A DNA stretch of 64,000 bases from Aliiruegeria lutimaris. Lineage in GTDB: Bacteria > Pseudomonadota > Alphaproteobacteria > Rhodobacterales > Rhodobacteraceae. The notes below the pieces were generated by a model. It worked only from the letters and a program-made list of their open reading frames with translations, searched no databases and was not told the origin of the DNA. The stretch lies in NCBI RefSeq assembly GCF_900099935.1, contig NZ_FNEK01000029.1, positions 1 to 64,000 on the forward strand, in the 5' to 3' direction. The position numbers were made by a program, and so were the translations under genes. Position 1 is the first letter of the stretch. The number at the start of each line of letters is the position of its first letter. This document shows positions 33,117 through 42,504 of this stretch, piece by piece.

Positions 33117-35693
33117 ATGACGCAATTCGTACTCGGTGGTTATGGAGCAGGACAACTTTCGTCTTCCTCCGAAACGGGCATGATAAATGTGTCCGATATG
33201 GTGACGCTCGACTCCTCCTGGGATGCATCGACCGACCTGCTGCAGATCGTGATCGAGGATGACGATCCGACACTTTCGGGAGACAGTAGTTTCAACGAGC
33301 TCGGGAACGATTGCTCCCAATATGCCGTGATCACGGATACCTCAGGAAACGTGGTCGCCGAAGGCCAGGCCTATCTCGAAAACTACGCCGTTCTGACCGA
33401 CGGAAACGGGAACGCTTTCTCGATCTACGCCCTTGAAATAGAAGGCGGTTTCGGCGCGGTTATTTCGGTTCCGGAACTGGTTCCAGGGGTCAGTTACTAC
33501 ACGGCATCGATCAACGACATCACCGATCTCAACGATCCGGATTACGCGGAATTCGCTCTGGCACCGAGCTACGACCCGGACCTGGCCCAAGTCTATACCG
33601 GCAGCGCCTATGACGACACGATCACGGCGGGAGACGGTGACGACAGCATATATTCCGGAGCCGGTAGCGACATCATCGAGGGCGGCGCCGGCAACGACTA
33701 TATCGAGTACGGAACCGGAGGCGACACAGTCGATGGCGGCGATGGCGACGATATCATCGACGACCGGCCTGGCATCCAGGAAGGAGATTACGTCGACGTT
33801 CTCTCCGGCGGCGCGGGCAATGACACGATTTACGCCGGCGGCGGCGCGGACTTGATCGATGGCGGCACGGGCAATGACTGCCTCTTCGGTGAAGCCGGGA
33901 ACGACACGATCGCCGGCGGCTACGGAGACGACTTCATCGGCGGTGGTGACGGCGACGACCTGATCGACGGGGAGGAAGGGGCCGATTTCATTCTGGGCGG
34001 TTCCGGTGCGGACATTGTTCAGGGCGGGGACGGCAACGACACGATCTATTTCGAAACCGGGGGCGAGTGCTCCACCGATGGCGACGAGGTCCACGGCGGC
34101 GCGGGCGACGATTTCATCGACGATGCGGCCGGCGTTCAGACCTATGATTTCGACGACAGGCTCTTTGGCGACGCCGGCAACGACACGATCTTTGGCGGCG
34201 GAGGCGACGACGAAATCCACGGCGGCGAGGATGACGACTATCTCGACGGGGAGTCGGGAGACGATCAGATCTGGGGCGACGCCGGCAGCGACACGATCCT
34301 AGGAGGCGCCGGGAACGACAGCCTTTATGGCGGCGACGACCAGGACAGTTTCATCGTCGGGGAAAACTGGGGAAACGACACCGTCGACGGCGGCGCGGGC
34401 GGCATCGATTTTGACACGCTCGATTTCTCCAATGCCACCGCAGCGATCTCCGTCACCTTCGACGGGACAGAAAGCGGAAGCGCAACAGATGGCACTAACA
34501 CGGTATCCTTCAGCGAAATCGAAGCGATAACGGGTGGAACCGGCGACGATATTATCGATGCCTCTGCCGACGCGTCGGGTCTTGCGCTCGAAGGAGGGTC
34601 CGGCAACGACTGGATCTCCGGCGGTGGTGGCGACGACACGATCACCGGCGGCACAGGCGACGACACGATTCAGACCGACACCGGACAGGACACGATTGTT
34701 CTTGCCGACGGTTTCGGCAATGACACGATCACGGACTGGGATTTCTCCGACAGCAACGAGGACGGTTTTTCCGACGACCGGCTGGATGTGTCGAACATGA
34801 CCAATCTCGATGGCGCGCCCCTCACAGGTTATGACGTCAGCGTGTCGGAGGATGCGAGTGGCAACGCGGTCCTGACCTTCCCGCATGGCGACACCCTGAC
34901 CCTGACCGGGGTCGATGTCTCGGCTGTGGACAGTGCCGCGAAACTCTATTCCATGGGCATTCCTTGCTATTGCGCCGGCACGCGTATCATGACCCCCACA
35001 GGGGAAAGGGCGATCGAGGATCTGCGGGCCGGCGACATGGTCTCGACCATCGAGGCCGGCCCGCAGCCGGTTCTCTGGATCGGGCGACGAACGGTATCGC
35101 TGGCGGAGATGCTGGCCAAACCAAAGCTGGCGCCGATCCGGATAGCCGACCGGGTTCTGGGCAATGAGGGGGATCTTCTCGTGTCTTCACAGCACGGGAT
35201 GGTCGTCCCCCATCCCGAAAACGCCGGTGAAAAGGTCCTCGCCCGAGCGACCCATCTCGAACGCCACGCGGATGATCGTATCCGCAGGGAGGAACCAAAT
35301 GGTCCGATCACCTATATCCATCTACTTTTCGAAACGCATGTGACCGTTCTGGCCAACGGAGCGACCGGCGAGAGTTTTTATCCCGGCCTCTTCGCCGTTG
35401 CAGGGCTTGACCGGATCCAGCGGAAGGATCTCTTCACGCGGTTTCCCAAGTTGCAGATTCTGATGCATGTCGAAAAAGGTCCGGCAGCCCAGGAAGCCGC
35501 AAAGGTTGTCTACGGACCGCAAGTACTGCCCTTCCCGTCCAACAAGATGATCGAGACACATATTGCGACGCTGCTAGGGGCATTCCAAGCCAGCCCGCTA
35601 GCCGGCCATATCCAGCGGAGCTCATATCGGGAAGACGCCACTTGGTCCGGGGAAAGTCGGCGAATGCCCGTATCCGGGATGCTCAGCGCCTGA
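33117..35693 (+). CDS. RTX-repeat protein with C-terminal Hint domain
   Basis: An 858-aa acidic protein. After an N-terminal domain of about 160 residues, Ca2+-binding RTX nonapeptides (GGxGxDxI/L type, such as AGDGDDSIYSGAGSDIIEGG and GGAGNDTIYAGGGADLIDGG) run in several blocks to about residue 540. A Hint domain (hedgehog/intein type) starts near residue 617 with CYCAGTRIMTPTGERAIEDL and continues through SQHGMVVPHP and YIHLLFETHVTV. Proteins of this build in Rhodobacteraceae are exported by type I secretion, and the Hint part may self-process. No signal peptide and no type I exporter genes are in the window. ATG 33117 fits the family better than the upstream start at 33084. Confidence 0.88.
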   Translation: MTQFVLGGYGAGQLSSSSETGMINVSDMVTLDSSWDASTDLLQIVIEDDDPTLSGDSSFNELGNDCSQYAVITDTSGNVVAEGQAYLENYAVLTDGNGNAFSIYALEIEGGFGAVISVPELVPGVSYYTASINDITDLNDPDYAEFALAPSYDPDLAQVYTGSAYDDTITAGDGDDSIYSGAGSDIIEGGAGNDYIEYGTGGDTVDGGDGDDIIDDRPGIQEGDYVDVLSGGAGNDTIYAGGGADLIDGGTGNDCLFGEAGNDTIAGGYGDDFIGGGDGDDLIDGEEGADFILGGSGADIVQGGDGNDTIYFETGGECSTDGDEVHGGAGDDFIDDAAGVQTYDFDDRLFGDAGNDTIFGGGGDDEIHGGEDDDYLDGESGDDQIWGDAGSDTILGGAGNDSLYGGDDQDSFIVGENWGNDTVDGGAGGIDFDTLDFSNATAAISVTFDGTESGSATDGTNTVSFSEIEAITGGTGDDIIDASADASGLALEGGSGNDWISGGGGDDTITGGTGDDTIQTDTGQDTIVLADGFGNDTITDWDFSDSNEDGFSDDRLDVSNMTNLDGAPLTGYDVSVSEDASGNAVLTFPHGDTLTLTGVDVSAVDSAAKLYSMGIPCYCAGTRIMTPTGERAIEDLRAGDMVSTIEAGPQPVLWIGRRTVSLAEMLAKPKLAPIRIADRVLGNEGDLLVSSQHGMVVPHPENAGEKVLARATHLERHADDRIRREEPNGPITYIHLLFETHVTVLANGATGESFYPGLFAVAGLDRIQRKDLFTRFPKLQILMHVEKGPAAQEAAKVVYGPQVLPFPSNKMIETHIATLLGAFQASPLAGHIQRSSYREDATWSGESRRMPVSGMLSA

Positions 35694-36075
35694 CGCACGT
35701 CGTTTTTCGCCACAAGTGGAGCCCCCCCCCCCGTTCTCCATGAATGGATTCGGGACCTAACTTTGCCTTGAACCTGGCTCAGTTCTTCATTGGCCAGCCC
35801 GCCTGTTCTTCCCCGCCAACTCAGACGGCAAGCGTGGCAAAGCGTCCGGATTTCGGGCCGCGCCTCCCTGGGCCAGAAGGGTTCGCTCATGCCACCTCTC
35901 GGATTTCGAGCGATGCTTCATGACAACCATCGGGAATCCCTGGTCCCGCCCCGAACGCGGGGCAGTTCCCGATGTTTGTCGGCATCTTGACGGAAATCAA
36001 CGTTCACACCGGAGTTTTCGTGCATTCTCTTATCCATCGAGCAGGCAGCATCGTGGCCATACCAGGAGATTGCCC
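35694..36075. other. Intergenic region with C tract and FNR box
   Basis: The region has no credible gene. It carries an 11-nt C homopolymer (35722-35732) and a perfect FNR-type box (35987-36000). The C tract is the longest homopolymer I noticed in the window, but it lies outside any coding region. Confidence 0.6.
35987..36000 (+). promoter_or_regulatory. FNR/FnrL-type box
   Basis: TTGACGGAAATCAA matches the FNR-family consensus TTGA(C/T)-N4-(A/G)TCAA at every defined base and lies 75 bp upstream of the Lon-like protease start. The position suits activation by FnrL, DnrD or a similar protein under low oxygen or NO. Confidence 0.75.
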
Positions 36076-38505
36076 ATGATCGAGGTCTCCACATCGACGT
36101 TGTGCAAACGGCACGACCCGAACGCCTTTACCGCCACAGTCCCGGAACCGGTTGCCGAAACTGTAAGCCTGGTCGGGCAGGATCGTTCCAGAGAAGCGAT
36201 TCAGTTGTCCGCAAGTATCAGACATGACCTGTTCAACCTGTTCGTCACAGGACCTGCGGGAAGCGGCCGTCACGCCGAGGTTCTCGGGATCCTGCGGGAA
36301 CATGCAGCGGACCGGCCGGTGCCGGTTGACTGGGTCTATGTCAACAATTTCGACGATCCGCAGAAACCGCGCGCGCTCGAATTGCCGGCCGGAAAGGCGA
36401 TCATGCTTCGAGATTGCATGCAAAAGCTCGTGGACGACCTGGCAAATGACATTCCGGCCCTCTTCGAGTCGGACGAGTACCAGTCCCAGCGCAGACTGAT
36501 CGAGGAGGAAGTCGAACAGTCCCAGGAAACCGCGATGGCGGAATTCGCGGATAGAGCACAGTCGGAAAACATCGCGCTTCTTCGCACGCCGATGGGGTTC
36601 ATGCTGACCGCAATCCGGGAAGGCAAGCCGCTCAAGACGGAAGATTATGGAAGGCTGCCCGAACAGGAACAGGCGGAAGTCGACGAAAAAATCGCGCGTT
36701 TCCAGGAACAGCTTGCCGAGGTCATGCGCGAGGCGCCGAAGCTGGAGCGGCAGGGGCGCAATCGGATCGAACAGCTGAATGCCGACATGGCGGAACGCGC
36801 CGTGAGCGCCCGCATCGAAGAGGTGGCGACGGAACTTCGTGGGATCGAGTCGGTCGCATCCTATCTGACCGACGCGCAAGCCGATATCATTGCCAATGCG
36901 GAACTGTTCCTGAAATCCGGAAAAGACAGGAATGACGGCCCATTCCCGGAGGCAATTCGCAAGTATCACCAGGATCCGGAATTCGGTCGCTATGCGATCA
37001 ATGTCATGGTCTCGCATGCCGAGAACGGGGATCTTGGCGCCCCGGTCGAAATGGAAGACCTTCCGACGCTGGACCGTCTGACGGGTCGGATCGAGCATGT
37101 CTCGCACATGGGATCGCTGATGACGAATTTCACCATGATCAAGCCCGGGGCACTTCACCGGGCCAATGGCGGATACCTGATCCTCGATGCGCGGCGTGTC
37201 CTGGTCGAACCTTTCGCATGGGACGCGCTGAAACGGTGCCTGAAGAACCGCAGGATCACGATCACCTCGCTTGCGGAACGGATCAGCCTTGCCTCGACGA
37301 TCACGCTGGAGCCAGACCCGATTCCGCTTTCGGTGCGCGTCGTGCTGGTCGGTGACAGGGTGCTGCACGCGTTGCTTGTCATGTTCGATCCGGATTTCGC
37401 GGAACTTTTCAAGGTCCAGGCCGATTTCGAGGAGAGCGTCGACCGAAACGGGGAAAGCAGCGCGGGAATGTCCGGTCTGCTGGCCAGTCAGGCAGCGCGG
37501 GAGAACCTTCGTCCTCTCAACGCCGCCGGCATGGCGCGCCTGCTCGACGAAGCGGTGCGGATCGCCGAGGATTCCCGCAAGTACTCGCTGAGGGTGGAGG
37601 CGTTGACCGACCTGATGTGCGAGGCCGATCACTATGCCAGCCAGCGAAGTGCCGACGTGATCGACGCCGCCGACATTGCCGCGGCGGTGGATGCGCAGGA
37701 CCGGCGTGCGTCCCGGATCAGGGATCGCATGCACGAGGCGATCACGCGGGGCACGATCCTGATCGATACGTCCGGAGAGAAAGTCGGACAGGTCAACGGC
37801 CTGTCGGTCATCGGGCTGGGCGATTATGTCTTCGGTCGCCCGTCGCGCATCACCGCGAGGGTTCGCATGGGCGCCGGCAAGCTGATCGACATCGAGCGCG
37901 AGGTCGAATTGGGCGGACCGCTGCATTCCAAGGGGGTGATGATCCTCTCGGGCTATCTTGCCGCGACCTTCGCGCTGGACGTGCCGTTCTCGCTTCATGC
38001 GAGCCTCGTGTTCGAGCAGAGCTATGGCGGCGTGGATGGCGACAGCGCCTCCTCGACCGAGCTCTACGCGCTGCTCTCGGCACTTTCCGGCTTACCGATC
38101 GACCAGGGGGTTGCCGTTACCGGGTCGGTGAACCAGGCGGGCGAGGTTCAGGCGATCGGTGGTGTGAACCAAAAGATCGAAGGATTTTTCGATATCTGCG
38201 CTGCCAAGGGCTTGAGCGGGAAACAGGGCGTGATCATCCCCAAGACCAATATAGACCACCTGATGCTGCGACCGCGGGTCGTCGAGGCGGTGGCCGCCGG
38301 CATGTTCCGAATTCTCGCCGTGGAGACGGTCGAGGAAGGTATCGAAGCGCTCACCGGTGTGCCCGCCGGCAAGCGTGGGCCAGACGGGGCCTTCGAGGCG
38401 GGCAGTGTCTATGCGCGGGTGGAGGAGCGTCTTCGGGACTTCGCCGAGCAACGGCGGAAATTCGGGCGCAACAAGCAGGTCAACTCCGAGGAGGGCACGC
38501 GGTGA
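36076..38505 (+). CDS. Lon-like ATP-dependent protease (AAA_32 type)
   Basis: An 809-aa protein of the Lon-related family with an N-terminal ATPase of the AAA_32 type and a C-terminal Lon protease domain. The P-loop reads TGPAGSGRH (58-66), with Arg and His at the usual Lys-Thr/Ser positions; I recall Arg at the Lys position as common in this family. The middle (about 150-290) is a coiled-coil insert (EQEQAEVDEKIARFQEQLAE). Another ATPase block is LVGDRVLHALLVMFDPDFAE. The Ser-Lys dyad is S657 in GVDGDSASSTEL and K700 in IGGVNQKIEGFF, 43 residues apart as in E. coli Lon. Its stop overlaps the next gene by GTGA. It probably degrades damaged proteins under stress. Confidence 0.9.
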   Translation: MIEVSTSTLCKRHDPNAFTATVPEPVAETVSLVGQDRSREAIQLSASIRHDLFNLFVTGPAGSGRHAEVLGILREHAADRPVPVDWVYVNNFDDPQKPRALELPAGKAIMLRDCMQKLVDDLANDIPALFESDEYQSQRRLIEEEVEQSQETAMAEFADRAQSENIALLRTPMGFMLTAIREGKPLKTEDYGRLPEQEQAEVDEKIARFQEQLAEVMREAPKLERQGRNRIEQLNADMAERAVSARIEEVATELRGIESVASYLTDAQADIIANAELFLKSGKDRNDGPFPEAIRKYHQDPEFGRYAINVMVSHAENGDLGAPVEMEDLPTLDRLTGRIEHVSHMGSLMTNFTMIKPGALHRANGGYLILDARRVLVEPFAWDALKRCLKNRRITITSLAERISLASTITLEPDPIPLSVRVVLVGDRVLHALLVMFDPDFAELFKVQADFEESVDRNGESSAGMSGLLASQAARENLRPLNAAGMARLLDEAVRIAEDSRKYSLRVEALTDLMCEADHYASQRSADVIDAADIAAAVDAQDRRASRIRDRMHEAITRGTILIDTSGEKVGQVNGLSVIGLGDYVFGRPSRITARVRMGAGKLIDIEREVELGGPLHSKGVMILSGYLAATFALDVPFSLHASLVFEQSYGGVDGDSASSTELYALLSALSGLPIDQGVAVTGSVNQAGEVQAIGGVNQKIEGFFDICAAKGLSGKQGVIIPKTNIDHLMLRPRVVEAVAAGMFRILAVETVEEGIEALTGVPAGKRGPDGAFEAGSVYARVEERLRDFAEQRRKFGRNKQVNSEEGTR

Positions 38506-39287
38506 TATCGTCCATCAGCAAGAAACGGGTGCTGATCGCCGCCGGCAGCTATGTCGACGCCGCCGCGGCAATCCGGCTTGCAGAGCGGATCGCCTCCGGG
38601 CTGATCGCCGAATTGGGCGGGGTGCTTATCGATGACGAGGCCATCGCCGAGACGACTGGTCTGCCCGTCCAGCGGGTTGTGACGTCCGGCGGAATGCTGG
38701 TGCAGGTGCCGTCCCGCTCCCGTTTGGCGGGCCTGATGCAGAGCGATGCAAGGGCGTTTCGCTCCGGGCTGTCCGGCGTAGCGAGCGCCTGCACCGTCGA
38801 ATGGGTGTTCGAGCACCGTCGCGGCGATTTGATTTCCGGTATCTGCGAGGCCGCCCGCGGTTGGGACCTGCTTTTGGTCGGGCACAGGACAGGCCGCCGC
38901 CGTGTCGGGCGGGTCGTGCTCGTCGATCACGCGTTGTCTCCTTCCTCGGAAGCGGCCAGCCTGGCCCGTGGTATTGCAGACCGCCTTGGGACGGATGTGG
39001 CCACGATTGCCGTGAACGGCCAGAGCGGGGGGGCGGATGAACCGGATACCAGCCCGGAGATTGTCCAGTCCGAGCAAGCGCTTCTTGCCCGGATCAACCG
39101 CATCAACGCGGCGCTGGTCATCGTCGACCTTGCCGAAGGCCCGCTTCGGGGACGCGAGCAGTTGCGGCACCTCATCGAGGCGTCCAGATGCCCGGTTCTG
39201 GTGCTGAACGCTTCCCGGGCAGAGCCGGCCATCGCTCATTCGGCGATGATCCCCGAACCACCGAGACGGCCGGAGATGGACATGTGA
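38502..39287 (+). CDS. Universal-stress-like protein, unusual
   Basis: A 261-aa soluble protein starting with GTG in a 4-bp overlap with the Lon-like gene. The N-terminus KKRVLIAAGSYVDAAAAIRL and the mid sequence EAARGWDLLLVGHRTGRRRV resemble UspA-type alpha/beta domains (DLLLVG), and a second half (about 145-250: SSEAASLARGIADRLGTDVA, then CPVLVLNAS) repeats the pattern, so it looks like a tandem Usp fold. Usp proteins act in stress survival and some bind ATP; the GxxG(S/T) ATP motif is not clear here. Coupling to the protease suggests an adaptor or regulator role. Homology is weak, so the name is tentative. Confidence 0.6.
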   Translation: MISSISKKRVLIAAGSYVDAAAAIRLAERIASGLIAELGGVLIDDEAIAETTGLPVQRVVTSGGMLVQVPSRSRLAGLMQSDARAFRSGLSGVASACTVEWVFEHRRGDLISGICEAARGWDLLLVGHRTGRRRVGRVVLVDHALSPSSEAASLARGIADRLGTDVATIAVNGQSGGADEPDTSPEIVQSEQALLARINRINAALVIVDLAEGPLRGREQLRHLIEASRCPVLVLNASRAEPAIAHSAMIPEPPRRPEMDM

Positions 39288-39294
39288 ACGGCGT

Positions 39295-39308
39295 TTGAAC
39301 GGAATCAG
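39295..39308 (+). promoter_or_regulatory. Degenerate FNR-like site
   Basis: TTGAACGGAATCAG (4 of 5 bases in each arm) lies 94 bp upstream of the E1 alpha start. The spacing and similarity to the perfect box at 35987 are suggestive, but the match is imperfect. Confidence 0.35.
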
Positions 39309-39402
39309 GCGATAATTCGACGACCGGAACACACGGGACAGGCAAGGGAGAGCCGAACGGGAAGAACGACGGGACAGACCGAAGGAAAGGAGTGACGCAG
39401 CC

Positions 39403-40455
39403 ATGACACGCTTCGATTTCGGCCCCATGCGCTTCCTCGACCAGGCCGGGCAGGTCGAGACCGCGCTGCCCGGATTCGCGCAGGAGCGCGAGGCGCTTGC
39501 CGCGCTCTACCGCGCGATGATCCTGACCCGACAGTTCGACACCAAGGCCGTTGCCCTGCAACGAACAGGGCGGCTCGGCACCTATGCTTCCAGCCTCGGA
39601 CAGGAGGCGGTGAGCGTTGGCGTGGCGAGCGCGATGCGAGACGAGGACGTGCTCCTGCCGTCCTTTCGCGAGCATGGCGGGCAGCTCTGGCGCGGCGTTA
39701 CCCTGAAGGAACTGTTCCTGTTCTGGGGCGGCGATGAGAGGGGCAATGATTTCTCGGGGCCTCGCAAGGATTTTCCGGTCTGCATTCCCGTCGCGACGCA
39801 ATTCCCACAGGCTGCTGGCGTCGCGCTGGCCATGCAGGTGCAAGGCACCGGCGGCGTTGCGGTGGCGATAGGGGGTGACGGGGCCACCTCCAAGGGCGAT
39901 TTCTACGAGGCGATGAATATTGCGGGCGCCTGGACGCTGCCGGTCGTTTTCGTGACCAGCAACAACCAATGGGCGATCTCTGTTCCCCGCGCCGAACAGA
40001 CCCACGCGGCCGCGATTTCCGACAAGGCCATTGCGGCCGGCATACCGGGCGGACGGGTCGATGGAAACGACGTGATCGCGGTCCGCGCGGTGATGGAGCG
40101 GGCGCTCGACCGCGCGCGTGCCGGTGAAGGCGCCACGTTGATCGAGGCTGTGACCTATCGGCTAGGGGATCACACGACCGCCGACGACGCCAAGCGATAT
40201 CGTGGCGAAGCGGAGGTCAGCGCACATTGGAAGTCCGAGCCGCTGGTTCGGCTGCGAAATTACCTCGTGCAGGCACATGGTTGGACAAAGGACGAGGAGG
40301 AGGCCCTTCAGAGAAGCTGCCGGGAGGACGTAGAGACGGCAGCAGAGGCATATCTCGCAACCGCCATCCCGCCCTCGCGCTCGATGATAGAGCATCTGTT
40401 CGAGACCGTTCCGGACGATCTCTCAGAACGTTTCGGGGAGGCGGGAAATGGGTGA
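39403..40455 (+). CDS. pdhA: 2-oxoacid dehydrogenase E1 alpha
   Basis: A 350-aa ThDP-binding E1 alpha subunit. The diphosphate/Mg2+ motif is GGDGATSKGDFYEAMNIAGA (about residues 152-171) followed by TSNNQWAISVP. The phosphorylation-loop region reads YRLGDHTTADDAKRYRG. The N-terminal LYRAMILTRQFDTKAVALQR is typical. Short length and sequence fit either pyruvate or branched-chain oxoacid dehydrogenase; I use pdhA loosely. The start has a good AAGGAG ribosome site. Its stop overlaps the E1 beta gene by 8 bp. It is first of a four-gene overlapping operon. Confidence 0.92.
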   Translation: MTRFDFGPMRFLDQAGQVETALPGFAQEREALAALYRAMILTRQFDTKAVALQRTGRLGTYASSLGQEAVSVGVASAMRDEDVLLPSFREHGGQLWRGVTLKELFLFWGGDERGNDFSGPRKDFPVCIPVATQFPQAAGVALAMQVQGTGGVAVAIGGDGATSKGDFYEAMNIAGAWTLPVVFVTSNNQWAISVPRAEQTHAAAISDKAIAAGIPGGRVDGNDVIAVRAVMERALDRARAGEGATLIEAVTYRLGDHTTADDAKRYRGEAEVSAHWKSEPLVRLRNYLVQAHGWTKDEEEALQRSCREDVETAAEAYLATAIPPSRSMIEHLFETVPDDLSERFGEAGNG

Positions 40456-41428
40456 GCTGGCACTGGTAGAGGCCGTTCGAATGGCCCTCGCGCGCGCCCT
40501 TGAGGACGACCCGCGCGTGATCCTGCTCGGCGAGGATATCGGCGTGAACGGTGGCGTCTTTCGCGCGACCGATGGGCTCGCGGCGCGTTTCGGCGTCGAC
40601 CGGGTACTCGACACACCGCTGGCCGAGACCGCCATTGCCGGGATCGCAGTGGGCGCCGCAGCGCATGGGCTCCGGCCCGTGGCCGAGATCCAGTTCATGG
40701 GTTTTCTCTACCCCGCGCTGGACCAACTGGCCAACCACGCCGCGCGCCTGCGCAACCGCACGCGCGGTCGCTTGACCTGCCCGATGGTGCTGCGCGCGCC
40801 GTTCGGTGGCGGCATCCATGCGCCGGAGCATCATTCGGAGAGTTTCGAGGCGATGCTCGCCCATGTGCCCGGTCTGCGGGTCGTTGTGCCGAGTTCGCCG
40901 GCGCGGGCCTACGGGCTGCTGCTGGCGGCGATCCGGGACCCGGATCCGGTCGTGTTCCTGGAGCCGAAGCGCCTCTATCGCTCTATCCGTGAAGAGGTCA
41001 CCGATGACGGTGCGGCCCTGCCGCTCGACCGGGCAGTTATGCTGAGCGCCGGCGAGGATGTGACACTGGTCACATGGGGGGCGATGGTACAGGAAGCCCG
41101 GGAGGCGGTGGAGGGGATGGCCGCCGAGGGGGTCTCGGTCGAGTTGATCGACCTCTCCGCGCTGAAACCCATCGACCGGGCGACGATCCGAAGGTCGGTC
41201 GCCAAAACCGGGCGCTGTGTCGTGCTGCACGAGGCGCCGTTGACCGCCGGGCTGGGGGCGGAGATCGCCGCTGATCTGGCCGAGCACTGCCTGACCCACC
41301 TGCTGGCGCCAATCCGGCGGGTTGCGCCGCCGGATGTCGTCATTCCCTATCCGCGTCTGGAGGACCATTACATGCCAACGACCGGGCAGGTCGTCGGAAC
41401 GATCAGGGAGGTAATGGAGTTCTCATGA
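40448..41428 (+). CDS. pdhB: 2-oxoacid dehydrogenase E1 beta
   Basis: A 326-aa transketolase-like E1 beta subunit that pairs with E1 alpha to decarboxylate a 2-oxoacid with ThDP. The N-terminal region (VEAVRMALARALEDDPRVIL) and LLGEDIGVNGGVFRATDGLA are characteristic, with the catalytic Glu in LAETAIAGIAVGAAAHGLRP. The C-terminal half has IDLSALKPIDRATIRRSVAK and the HEAP-containing CVVLHEAPLTAGLGAEIAAD. It overlaps the E2 gene by 4 bp. Confidence 0.93.
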   Translation: MGELALVEAVRMALARALEDDPRVILLGEDIGVNGGVFRATDGLAARFGVDRVLDTPLAETAIAGIAVGAAAHGLRPVAEIQFMGFLYPALDQLANHAARLRNRTRGRLTCPMVLRAPFGGGIHAPEHHSESFEAMLAHVPGLRVVVPSSPARAYGLLLAAIRDPDPVVFLEPKRLYRSIREEVTDDGAALPLDRAVMLSAGEDVTLVTWGAMVQEAREAVEGMAAEGVSVELIDLSALKPIDRATIRRSVAKTGRCVVLHEAPLTAGLGAEIAADLAEHCLTHLLAPIRRVAPPDVVIPYPRLEDHYMPTTGQVVGTIREVMEFS

Positions 41429-42504
41429 CCGAATTCACGCTGCCTGACCTCGGCGAAGGCCTGCAGGAAGCCGAAATCGTCACATGGCACGTGACGCCCG
41501 GCGACAACATCATCGCCGACCAGCCGCTGGTCTCGGTCGAGACCGACAAGGCGGTTCTGGAGATTCCCGCACCGGTCAGTGGCCTTCTTCTTCGGCGCTT
41601 CGCAGAGGAAGGCGACATGGTTGCCGTCGGCGCCCCACTGGCCGAAATCGACACGGAAAGCGCAACGGATGCGGGTGCCATCGTCGGTGACCTGCCGGAT
41701 GGAACGTCCGGCAAGCCGTCTGCCGAACGTGCGTTGCAGGATCGTCCGAGGGCCGTGCCCGCAGTGCGCCGCCTTGCGCGGGAGAGTGGGGTCGACCTGT
41801 CCACGCTTACGGGAAGCGGCCCGGGAGGCGCTATCCTGTCGCGCGATGTCGAGGCTGCTGCGGCCCGGGGCACACCAATTCGCGGTGTCCGCCGCGCAAT
41901 GGCCGGGGCAATGGCACGATCACGCGACGCGATCGTTCCAGCCACGGTGACCGACCAGGCCGTGATTTCCGCCTGGACCGAGACCGAGGAGCCGACACCA
42001 CGCCTCGTTCGGGCCATCGTCGCAGGCTGCCGGGCCGAACCGGCGCTGAACGCCTGGTTCGAGGATGACCGACTGACCCGGCATGCGGCCATCGATCTCG
42101 CCATCGCCGTCGACACGCCCGACGGGCTGTTCTCTCTGGTCCTGCGGGATGTTGGCCGCTGCACGGACGTGAAAGCGCGCCTGGCCGCCTTGCGCCAGCG
42201 GGCAATGACTCGCGCTCTCACGCCCGACGAATTGCGCGGCGGCACGATCACGCTTTCCAATTTCGGTACCCTTGGCGGGCGCTTTGCCGTCCTCGTGGTG
42301 TCGCCGCCGCAGGTGGCGATCCTGGGTGCCGGGCGGATTTCGGAGGAATGCGTGGCAGAGAATGGCCAAGCCGTCGTCCGGCCTGTCCTGCCCCTGTCAC
42401 TGACCTTCGATCACCGCGTCGTCACCGGCGCCGAGGCCGCGCGTTTTCTTGGCGCGGTCCGTGCCTCGCTGGAACACCCATCGCTTGAGGAGGAACAGCC
42501 ATGA
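41425..42504 (+). CDS. 2-oxoacid dehydrogenase E2 (acyltransferase)
   Basis: A 359-aa dihydrolipoyl acyltransferase. One lipoyl domain (residues 1-77) carries the lipoyl-lysine in VSVETDKAVLEIP (Lys42). A peripheral-subunit-binding domain (about 107-145) reads RAVPAVRRLARESGVDLSTL. The catalytic domain follows, with FDHRVVTGAEAARF as the DHR-type active site near the end. It is shorter than most E2 proteins because there is a single lipoyl domain. It overlaps the dehydrogenase gene by ATGA. No E3 gene is in the operon, so dihydrolipoamide must be reoxidised by an E3 encoded elsewhere. Confidence 0.92.
   Translation: MTEFTLPDLGEGLQEAEIVTWHVTPGDNIIADQPLVSVETDKAVLEIPAPVSGLLLRRFAEEGDMVAVGAPLAEIDTESATDAGAIVGDLPDGTSGKPSAERALQDRPRAVPAVRRLARESGVDLSTLTGSGPGGAILSRDVEAAAARGTPIRGVRRAMAGAMARSRDAIVPATVTDQAVISAWTETEEPTPRLVRAIVAGCRAEPALNAWFEDDRLTRHAAIDLAIAVDTPDGLFSLVLRDVGRCTDVKARLAALRQRAMTRALTPDELRGGTITLSNFGTLGGRFAVLVVSPPQVAILGAGRISEECVAENGQAVVRPVLPLSLTFDHRVVTGAEAARFLGAVRASLEHPSLEEEQP

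Noticed and set aside
35722-35732. Poly-C tract as a contingency switch
   Set aside because: It is outside any coding region and more than 250 bp from the nearest start, so a phase-variation role is unsupported.
36004-37998. A 664-codon minus-strand frame
   Set aside because: Antisense to the Lon-like protease gene; no ribosome site and no recognisable domain.
37617-38501. Extended 5' end for the USP-like gene
   Set aside because: The open frame continues upstream inside the protease gene, but that part is a shadow; the GTG at 38502 with a GTGA overlap is the natural start.
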